Of a DNA stretch of 6,882 nt, positions 1-4,595 are shown piece after piece. Every line of letters begins with the position of its first letter. Positions within the stretch are counted from its first letter, which is position 1. The translations under genes were made by a program, and so were the position numbers. This DNA comes from an uncultured Acetatifactor sp. (GTDB taxonomy: Bacteria; Bacillota; Clostridia; Lachnospirales; Lachnospiraceae): the NCBI GenBank assembly GCA_910578995.1, contig CAJTSY010000018.1:19515-26396 (forward strand), in the 5' to 3' direction. The notes beneath the pieces are model-generated. The model was given only the letters and a program-made list of their open reading frames with translations. It did not search any database and was not told the DNA's origin.

Positions 1-2
1 CA

Positions 3-128
3 CTCCACGAAATAAAGACACTCCACGGAGAAAGCACATTCCATGAAGGAAATACACCCCACGGAGGAAAGACGCTTTATAGAAAAGTGGAATTTCATGA
101 AGAAAGGAACCTTCACGGTGAAAAGGAA
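3..128 (+). repeat. Seven degenerate 18-nt tandem repeats (hexapeptide, in frame)
   Basis: Units start at 3, 21, 39, 57, 75, 93 and 111. Each reads roughly YTYCAYGRAGRAARNACR and encodes variants of L/F-H-G/E-E-K/x-T: LHEIKT, LHGEST, FHEGNT, PHGGKT, LYRKVE, FHEERN, LHGEKE. Two or three more decayed units (VQSGGR, FQSGVN) may follow to about 164. The period of 18 keeps the frame, so copy-number change would lengthen or shorten a charged linker without breaking the protein. The array probably continues upstream of the window. Confidence 0.8.
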
Positions 129-1727
129 GTCCAAAGCGGGGGGAGATTCCAGAGTGGGGTGAACGGCCGGGAAAGAGAGATATTGCGGATGGATGTCCGG
201 GAGGAAGCAGCTGCCCTGTTCGAAAAAGCCCTGAAGCTCACTGTGCCTGCCTGGGAGGAGAGGCCCATTTCGAAGCTGACGCTGTCCATCAAGGAGCTGA
301 ACCTGATTCTGGAGGTGGAACACTGCAGGACAGCGGGAAGCGGAACATGTCACGGGGAGCGGCCGGAGCGTTACAGGGAGGTATTGGGATATATAACGTC
401 GGGGAGACTGGATCGGCGTGGGATTGCAAAAATCTATCCAAAGGCGGTTTATTTTCTGTGCAGGAGCTTAATGGAGGAGTATTGCGCGGAAGACGGAGAT
501 GAAAATGCCCGGGGGCGGAAGAAGTATGCGGAACTTCTGACATACTGTAACCGTGCATTGAAAATCCTGCGGGACAACGGCAGGATGTATTTTCTGTGGG
601 AAATCCTGGATATGAGAGGGCGGCTGTTCAAAATGTTAGAGGAAACTCCAGGCAGCCGGCAGGGAGAGGGCGGCGGAAATCTGGAGGTATTGCGGCGCCT
701 CCAGGAGGAGAATGCCCGGTGGAAGCAGGTACTGGAGGATGTCTGTGCGGAATTCAAAGTCCCAAGGGAGACCTTTCACTTCTGTTATCTGTATGTATCC
801 AAGGGAGTCAGCTGTACCAATGATGTGATCCGGATCCGCAGCGATATGCTGGGCATCAAAGGGGACGAACTGTGTGAGGGAGTCTGCAGTACCAAGACGT
901 TGCGCAGGATCAGGAAACGTGCCGTATCCCCTCAGCGGGAGGTGGTGGAAGGGCTGTTTGATAAGCTCGGACTGCCTGGGGAGTTGGTGCGGACGGAGAT
1001 TGTGACGGGTGTTCCGGAGGCAAGGGAGCTGATGGAAAAGGTGCGGGAAGATATAAATAAAGATCAGCTGACAAAAGCGGAGTATTCATTGAACCGGGTT
1101 AAGCAGTTAGTGTCTTTGGATATTGTCTGCAACAGACAGGCAGTGATGCGAAGGGAAATACTGTTAAGTTGGGCAAAGAAAGAAATCGATCAGGCCGAAT
1201 ATAACAAAAAACTTTTAGAAGCATTGGAATTAACTATGCCGTATGAAAAGTTTCTGCAGCCCGGAGAAAAGTATTTAACTTATGAGGAGCAGTCGTGCAT
1301 ACGAAATATGATGGTAGGGATGGATGAGAGAAGCGATGAGTTTGCTATATGCATACAGCGCTTTGAAGAGATATACCAGCCAATCATTGACAGGGGAGAA
1401 CTGGAAAATGTGGAAAGCATGTATGAGTTTATTATGGGATATGTGAGGAGCCATTGGGGAAATATAGGAGATTTTGATAAAACAGATAAATATAATATGA
1501 TTCTTATAGAGGGATACCTTAGATTTGGACGGGTATGGTACCTGCACGACGTCTTTTATGATCGATGGTGGAACCATGCGGAGAGGAAGAAAAAAGGCAT
1601 CCCTACAAATAAAAATTTGAAAGACGAAGAAGAGCTAAATAAATGCATCCTGCTTGGAGAATTAGTTCAGAGTAAGGACACATCTTTTTACCAAAACAAA
1701 TTGAGACAGACAGAGGAAAAAGGGTAA
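3..1727 (+). CDS. XRE-type HTH / TPR-like transcriptional regulator, 5'-partial
   Basis: Probable cytoplasmic DNA-binding regulator. No stop codon interrupts the frame between base 3 and the TAA at 1725-1727, so the gene probably starts upstream of the window. A GTG at 87 (546 residues) and an ATG at 189 are possible internal starts, but the GTG sits inside a tandem repeat and its nearest GGAGG is about 19 nt away. Counting from that GTG: residues 1-33 are hexapeptide repeats; 40-185 are helical and TPR-like; about 246-298 resemble an XRE HTH (R..R...GI..DELCEG.CS..TLRRI, ending LGLPGE); 320-540 are helical and TPR-like. ALKLTVP (48-54) and ALELTMP (379-385) open two similar segments, suggesting an internally duplicated architecture. 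HTH plus TPR-like sensor is the layout of RRNPP-type peptide-responsive regulators, but ligand binding is inferred. GC falls from about 57% to about 40% near base 1045. The stop abuts the stop of a convergent small peptide gene. Confidence 0.75.
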   Translation, partial: LHEIKTLHGESTFHEGNTPHGGKTLYRKVEFHEERNLHGEKEVQSGGRFQSGVNGREREILRMDVREEAAALFEKALKLTVPAWEERPISKLTLSIKELNLILEVEHCRTAGSGTCHGERPERYREVLGYITSGRLDRRGIAKIYPKAVYFLCRSLMEEYCAEDGDENARGRKKYAELLTYCNRALKILRDNGRMYFLWEILDMRGRLFKMLEETPGSRQGEGGGNLEVLRRLQEENARWKQVLEDVCAEFKVPRETFHFCYLYVSKGVSCTNDVIRIRSDMLGIKGDELCEGVCSTKTLRRIRKRAVSPQREVVEGLFDKLGLPGELVRTEIVTGVPEARELMEKVREDINKDQLTKAEYSLNRVKQLVSLDIVCNRQAVMRREILLSWAKKEIDQAEYNKKLLEALELTMPYEKFLQPGEKYLTYEEQSCIRNMMVGMDERSDEFAICIQRFEEIYQPIIDRGELENVESMYEFIMGYVRSHWGNIGDFDKTDKYNMILIEGYLRFGRVWYLHDVFYDRWWNHAERKKKGIPTNKNLKDEEELNKCILLGELVQSKDTSFYQNKLRQTEEKG

Positions 1728-1952
1728 TCAATCCATATGATCTCTTTGGTATTCTTTATCTTTGTCATTCATCGGAGAAATTCCCGGCTTCTCATTTTCA
1801 CCGTTGCGGCCCGGCACCTCTATATTCTGCCCGCTGCCGTTTTTACCCGGTTCAGGGAATTTAATTGTTGGATTGCCGATAATAAGGATTACAGCGCAGG
1901 CCAGTGCGGTTGCTGTCAATTTGAGAAGCTGTCTGAAGATATTGTTTTTCAT
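1728..1952 (-). CDS. Small membrane-anchored or exported peptide, 74 aa
   Basis: I do not recognise the family. The ATG (1950-1952 on the minus strand) is preceded by AGGAGG with an 8-nt gap, an excellent ribosome site that argues for a real gene. Residues 1-8 are basic/polar (MKNNIFRQ), 9-26 form one hydrophobic helix (LLKLTATALACAVILIIG), and 27-74 are a Pro/Gly/Asn-rich polar tail with two related motifs, PGKNG (35-39) and PGRNG (47-51). The helix could be a membrane anchor or uncleaved signal; the C19 context (ALAC) lacks the usual L/V/I at -3, so a lipoprotein is unlikely. The stop codon lies directly against the regulator's stop, in convergent orientation, with no room for a terminator. 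Exported peptide next to an HTH/TPR regulator resembles peptide-pheromone pairs, but convergent order is not the usual arrangement; the partnership is inference. Confidence 0.7.
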   Translation of the reverse strand: MKNNIFRQLLKLTATALACAVILIIGNPTIKFPEPGKNGSGQNIEVPGRNGENEKPGISPMNDKDKEYQRDHMD

Positions 1953-1958
1953 GGTTGT

Positions 1959-1966
1959 TACCTCCT
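1959..1966 (-). promoter_or_regulatory. Strong ribosome binding site for the small peptide gene
   Basis: On the minus strand the bases just upstream of the ATG read AGGAGGTAACAACC. This is a full anti-Shine-Dalgarno match, and it fixes the start codon at 1952. Confidence 0.85.
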
Positions 1967-1998
1967 GTTTAATGATTGTGTTTTTGCTGTTTTCAGAT

Positions 1999-2047
1999 AA
2001 CTCATCAAGATGCTTCTGAAATGAGTTAAATTTCAGGACAAATTGTC
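1999..2047. promoter_or_regulatory. Cluster of overlapping dyads upstream of the peptide gene (candidate operators)
   Basis: Three perfect short dyads lie 47-95 bp upstream of the peptide ATG. They are AACTCAT/ATGAGTT (1999-2005 and 2021-2027), CTGAAAT/ATTTCAG (2016-2022 and 2030-2036, 7-nt spacer) and the 11-nt palindrome GACAAATTGTC (2037-2047). TTTCAG also recurs at 1991-1996. The first two share bases and exclude each other as hairpins, which fits DNA operators or alternative RNA folds. No convincing -35/-10 pair was found for the minus strand. Regulator binding here is inference. Confidence 0.4.
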
Positions 2048-2085
2048 TAAAAACAGTTTCAAGCCCTGGTAGAACTGTGAAGAAC

Positions 2086-2144
2086 CATATTCAGGGCAGC
2101 TTTATCATTTGTAGAAAGCGGTTTTTCTTTCTGCCCTGAATATG
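2086..2144. repeat. 14-bp perfect inverted repeat, 31-nt spacer
   Basis: The arms are CATATTCAGGGCAG (2086-2099) and CTGCCCTGAATATG (2131-2144). The spacer contains AGAAAG (2113-2118), which can pair with CTTTCT (2127-2132) as an alternative inner stem. There is no T-run on either side and no direct repeat in the flanks, so it is neither a standard terminator nor an obvious insertion. It lies upstream of the peptide gene and downstream of the regulator, and could act in either transcript. Confidence 0.75.
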
Positions 2145-2190
2145 ATAACTTCACTTAATAATTATTACATATTTACAGGATGGGCGCAAG

Positions 2191-2248
2191 GGACAGAGTT
2201 GTTCGCTAAATTATTATTTTGGACTAAAAAAAGCGAACGACTTTGTCC
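2191..2248 (+). repeat. 17-bp stem-loop, complete only as plus-strand RNA
   Basis: The arms are 2191-2207 (GGACAGAGTTGTTCGCT) and 2232-2248 (AGCGAACGACTTTGTCC). They pair over all 17 positions with two G-U wobbles in plus-strand RNA; on the minus strand those two positions become A-C mismatches. The loop is AT-rich, 24 nt. No T-run follows. It may belong to a structured RNA or a transcript end made by read-through of the regulator gene; function unknown. Confidence 0.6.
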
Positions 2249-2267
2249 TCTGGCACTAAATGAAAAG

Positions 2268-2300
2268 GTTACTGTTCACGGCTTCGCCGTTCACAGCAAC
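2268..2300 (-). repeat. Left-end hairpin of the element, RNA-like on the minus strand
   Basis: Read on the minus strand, an 8-bp outer helix (one G-U pair) and a 5-bp inner helix (ACGGC/GCCGT) are separated by a symmetrical GA/GA internal loop and capped by GAA. Tandem G-A mismatches and a GAA cap are typical of folded RNA. On the plus strand the same site gives a mismatch and TC/TC loops. Confidence 0.5.
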
Positions 2301-2375
2301 ATGATGCACACATACAATAGAATTCAAGTGCAGAATTCTATTGTCATGAATTGAGCAAAGAACGCTCATTTTGGC

Positions 2376-2395
2376 GCCCGCTGTCTCGGGCTTTT
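2376..2395 (+). terminator. Short intrinsic-terminator-like hairpin inside the element
   Basis: GCCCG (2376-2380) pairs with CGGGC (2387-2391) around a 6-nt loop and is followed by TTTT (2392-2395). The T-run is also the 5' arm of a second hairpin, TTTTCGTGC/GCACGAAAA (2392-2400 and 2408-2416). It could stop plus-strand read-through before the promoter downstream; the stem and T-run are short, so efficiency is uncertain. Confidence 0.4.
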
Positions 2396-2486
2396 CGTGC
2401 ATAATGCGCACGAAAACCCTCGCGGAGGCACCGAGTGAACAGTAACATGAAAAGGATACTTTGGCACCTATTGTGTTATCGCCGCC

Positions 2487-2515
2487 TTGAACAAATCGGA
2501 CAAATGTGTTATTCT
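2487..2515 (+). promoter_or_regulatory. Sigma-A-like promoter for the sbcDC operon
   Basis: The -35 is TTGAAC (2487-2492) and the -10 is TATTCT (2510-2515), with an ideal 17-bp spacer. The bases just before the -10 read TGT, giving an extended -10 (TGn). Transcription would start near 2521-2523, leaving a leader of about 100 nt that holds only weak dyads such as CCGCC/GGCGG (2529-2533 and 2548-2552). It is the only good promoter seen ahead of the four-gene run, and it begins about 40 bp past the MITE-like element. Confidence 0.55.
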
Positions 2516-2623
2516 ATTCCTACATGCACCGCCAGGAGCGCAGGTGCGGCGGAAACGGGGACGGAGGAGACAGTGGCGGAACCGGGAAAGGGTGCGCCGG
2601 GCGGATGGGAACAGGAGAGGGAA

Positions 2624-2836
2624 ATGTTCAGGAAAAAGAAGATACAGCAGGCGGATTACGACAGGGAGAACTGGAAGCCGGTCTTAAAGTGCAGCATATG
2701 CAACGGGGAAAAGGTGGCGGGCTTTAAGAACGTACATACGGGGGAATTTAAGGAGGAAGCTTTCATCCGGGATGACCGGGAGCTGGAGGAATTTATGTAT
2801 AAATACGGCATTACAAATTTAATAAAGGAATATTGA
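2624..2836 (+). CDS. Small conserved-type CxxC protein, 70 aa, unknown function
   Basis: The start chosen is the ATG at 2624, with AGGAG at 2613-2617 six bases upstream. The frame stays open back to a GTG at 2435, but that GTG lies in the terminal repeat of the MITE-like element and ahead of the promoter, and the extra residues look like random translation. The protein is soluble: a basic N-terminus (MFRKKK), then KPVLKCSICNGEKVAGF, with one CxxC pair (Cys23, Cys26), then a GEF..E.FIRD segment and a helical end (ELEEFMYKYGI). A single CxxC is too little for a standard zinc finger unless it dimerises. I recall similar short proteins of unknown function in Clostridia. It is the first gene of the operon, 3 nt before the VanZ-like gene. 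Confidence 0.75.
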   Translation: MFRKKKIQQADYDRENWKPVLKCSICNGEKVAGFKNVHTGEFKEEAFIRDDRELEEFMYKYGITNLIKEY

Positions 2837-2839
2837 CAA

Positions 2840-3280
2840 ATGAAAGCATTTTTATATTGGATAGTGGAGATGATTGCCCGGATTCACAGGTATCTGCTGA
2901 AGCTGAACGATGCCTATGAGTACAACTTTACGGATAAGGAGCTGCATTTCCTGATCATCGGCGCACTGGGAATGGCCATGGTCTTCGTGGTGTACCCCTT
3001 GTTCAAGTGGCTTGCCAGGAATAACCATGTGATGGTGATCAGCTGGATCTATGTTTTTACACTGATAATCGTGATTACTTTCGCCATTGAGATCGGGCAG
3101 AGGGTGACGGGCACGGGAAATATGGAATTTGCGGACATTATGTTCGGCGTGCTGGGATTTATCAGCATGTTTGTGGTATTTTCCCTGTTCCGGGGAATCT
3201 ATCATCTGATTGCGCGTCTGTTGGGGCATGGGGAACAGGACGGGGAAGAGTACGAGGAATACGAGGAATGGGACGCCTAG
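2840..3280 (+). CDS. VanZ-like integral membrane protein, 146 aa
   Basis: Probable inner-membrane protein with hydrophobic segments at about 35-57, 63-84 and 98-120, after an amphipathic N-terminal helix. The stretch FAIEIGQRVTGTGNMEFADI (81-100) carries the E..Q...(9-12 residues)...D pattern at the end of one helix and start of the next that marks VanZ-like proteins (Glu84, Gln87, Asp99). VanZ family members have been linked to glycopeptide or lipoglycopeptide tolerance and cell-envelope traits; which applies here cannot be told. The C-terminus is a highly acidic tail (EEYEEYEEWD, from about 136). The start ATG at 2840 follows the preceding stop by 3 nt, with AAAGGA about 11 nt upstream. It ends 10 nt before sbcD, so the two are almost certainly co-transcribed. 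No direct link to DNA repair is known to me. Confidence 0.7.
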   Translation: MKAFLYWIVEMIARIHRYLLKLNDAYEYNFTDKELHFLIIGALGMAMVFVVYPLFKWLARNNHVMVISWIYVFTLIIVITFAIEIGQRVTGTGNMEFADIMFGVLGFISMFVVFSLFRGIYHLIARLLGHGEQDGEEYEEYEEWDA

Positions 3281-3290
3281 GGGGATTTTC

Positions 3291-4595
3291 ATGAAATTTC
3301 TGCATATTTCTGATCTGCACATCGGAAAACGTGTCAACGAATTTCCCATGATCGAGGATCAAAGACATATTTTGAAGCAAATATTGGGTATCGCGGAGCG
3401 GGAGAGGGCGGATGCGGTTCTCATAGCGGGCGACATCTATGACAAGGCGGTGCCGTCCGCGGAGGCGGTGCAGGTGTTTGACTGGTTTCTCACCGGACTG
3501 GCGGACCGGGGGATGAAGGTTTTTGCGGTCAGCGGCAACCATGATTCCCCGGAGAGGGTGGCTTTCGGCGCGCAGCTCATGCAGGGCAGGGGCGTGTACC
3601 TGTCCCCTGTGTATGAGGGGAATGTGGAGGGAATATCCCTTCGGGACAGTTATGGGGAACTGCAGGTATGGCTGCTTCCTTTTGTGAAACCTGCTGCTGT
3701 GAGGCATGCCCTGGAAGCGGAGCGTGAGGCGGAAGGCCCGGAAAACTGCCAGGGTGCCCCGGGAGCGGAGCATGAGGCGAAAAGCCTGGAAAGCGGCCAG
3801 GAAGTCCTGGGAGCGGAGCGTGAGGCGGAAAGCTTGGAAAGCGGCCAGGATGCCTTGGGAGCGGAGCGTGAGGCGGAGAATCCGGAAAGCTATCATGATG
3901 CGGTTCGAATAGCGGTAAGACGAATGAAAATAGACGATAAAAAGCGCAATATTCTGGTAGCCCACCAGTTTGTTACCGGCGCCGGGAGGTGTGATTCCGA
4001 GGAGACGGTGGTGGGCGGCCTTGACAATGTGGACGGGTCTGTGTTTAAGGAGTTCGACTACGTGGCCCTGGGGCATATCCACAGTCCCCAGTCCGTGGGC
4101 AGGGATACGGTGCGCTACTGCGGAACCCCTTTGAAATATTCCTTTTCCGAGGCGGAACAGGTGAAGTCCGTCACGGTGCTGGAGATGAAGGGGAAAGGGG
4201 ACGTGTCCATTTCCACGGTACCCCTGGTGCCCCTTCACGATATGCGCAGGATTCGGGGCACATACATGGAGGTGACGGCCCGGTCCTTTTACCGGGACTT
4301 TGAGAGGGAGGATTATGTGCAGGTTACTCTCACGGATGAGGAGGACGTGCCGGACGGATTACAGAAACTCCGTACCATTTACCCCAACCTGATGCGTCTT
4401 GTGTATGACAACAGCCGTACCCGGAGGGAGAGCAGCATAGAGGCCGCAGAGGAGTTGGAGAAGAGGTCGGAGCAGGAGCTGTTCGGGGAATTCTACGAGC
4501 TGCAGAACAACCAGCCCATGAGCGCGGAGCAGGAGAACTTTGTGAAAAAAATGTTTGAAAGCCTGCGTGAGGAGGACGGGGGAGGAAAGCCATGA
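3291..4595 (+). CDS. sbcD: SbcD, nuclease subunit of the SbcCD (Mre11-like) complex
   Basis: Metallophosphoesterase subunit of the SbcC-SbcD complex, which cuts DNA hairpins and protein-blocked or broken ends in the cytoplasm using two Mn2+ ions. All phosphoesterase motifs are visible in 434 residues: HISDLHIG (Asp8, His10), AGDIYD (Asp48), SGNHDSPER (Asn83, His84), VAHQF (His225) and ALGHIH (His262, His264). The start at 3291 is chosen because MKFLHISDLHIG is the family's canonical N-terminus and AGGGGGA lies just upstream; an in-frame ATG at 3210 lies inside the VanZ-like gene. Residues 143-206 are four 16-residue tandem repeats between the third and fourth motifs, which explains why the protein is longer than the roughly 400 residues common in the family. 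The end overlaps sbcC by ATGA (4592-4595), implying coupled translation of the two subunits. Confidence 0.95.
   Translation: MKFLHISDLHIGKRVNEFPMIEDQRHILKQILGIAERERADAVLIAGDIYDKAVPSAEAVQVFDWFLTGLADRGMKVFAVSGNHDSPERVAFGAQLMQGRGVYLSPVYEGNVEGISLRDSYGELQVWLLPFVKPAAVRHALEAEREAEGPENCQGAPGAEHEAKSLESGQEVLGAEREAESLESGQDALGAEREAENPESYHDAVRIAVRRMKIDDKKRNILVAHQFVTGAGRCDSEETVVGGLDNVDGSVFKEFDYVALGHIHSPQSVGRDTVRYCGTPLKYSFSEAEQVKSVTVLEMKGKGDVSISTVPLVPLHDMRRIRGTYMEVTARSFYRDFEREDYVQVTLTDEEDVPDGLQKLRTIYPNLMRLVYDNSRTRRESSIEAAEELEKRSEQELFGEFYELQNNQPMSAEQENFVKKMFESLREEDGGGKP
3717..3908 (+). repeat. Four 48-nt tandem repeats within sbcD
   Basis: Units are 3717-3764, 3765-3812, 3813-3860 and 3861-3908, each starting GCGGAGCRTGAGGCG. 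Units 2 and 3 differ at 6 of 48 positions by eye; unit 4 is the most diverged at its end. Each encodes 16 residues of the form AEREAE..ES.QD.LG. Unit 4 (AEREAENPESYHDAVR) runs straight into conserved SbcD sequence, so it is probably the ancestral segment from which the others were copied. Confidence 0.9.

Larger units (their letters stand above)
2260..2454. mobile_element. MITE-like element (2268-2446) with flanking 8-bp direct repeat
   Basis: The 179-bp element is bounded by perfect 12-bp inverted ends, GTTACTGTTCAC (2268-2279) and GTGAACAGTAAC (2435-2446). The same 8 bp, ATGAAAAG, lies directly outside each end (2260-2267 and 2447-2454), as expected for a target-site duplication. The inside has no convincing gene but many hairpins. 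These are the left-end hairpin 2268-2300, ACAATAGAATTC/GAATTCTATTGT (2314-2325 and 2333-2344), a GCCCG/CGGGC hairpin followed by TTTT, and TTTTCGTGC/GCACGAAAA. This fits a non-autonomous element moved by a transposase elsewhere; an 8-bp duplication is compatible with several IS families, so none is named. My impression is that similar palindromic repeats are dispersed in Lachnospiraceae genomes, but this is unverified. Confidence 0.6.

Noticed and set aside
1737..2019. Two plus-strand frames opposite the peptide gene
   Set aside because: They are antisense to a gene with a perfect AGGAGG start and have no ribosome site themselves.
2145..2190. AT-rich stretch as a promoter
   Set aside because: It contains a short AATAATTATT palindrome but no -35/-10 pair with acceptable spacing on either strand.
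2142..2354. 70-codon plus-strand frame
   Set aside because: It starts in an inverted-repeat arm, crosses a long stem-loop and enters the MITE-like element; no ribosome site and no protein-like pattern.
2352..2372. TGAGC/GCTCA hairpin followed by TTTT as a terminator
   Set aside because: The stem is only 5 bp with a 7-nt loop and four Ts; too weak to call separately.
2435..2623. N-terminal extension of the CxxC protein from the GTG at 2435
   Set aside because: The GTG is in the terminal repeat of the element, the stretch covers the promoter, and the ATG at 2624 has a well-placed AGGAG.
3210..3290. Upstream in-frame start for sbcD
   Set aside because: It lies within the VanZ-like gene; the family's N-terminus MKFLHISDLH begins at 3291 with a ribosome site.
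3717..3908. CRISPR-like array
   Set aside because: Repeats are directly adjacent without unique spacers, are diverged, and are in frame inside sbcD.
3162..4238. Minus-strand open frame (358 codons) opposite sbcD
   Set aside because: It mirrors the sbcD repeat region (FRLTLRSQ-type repeats) and contradicts the clear plus-strand SbcD motifs.
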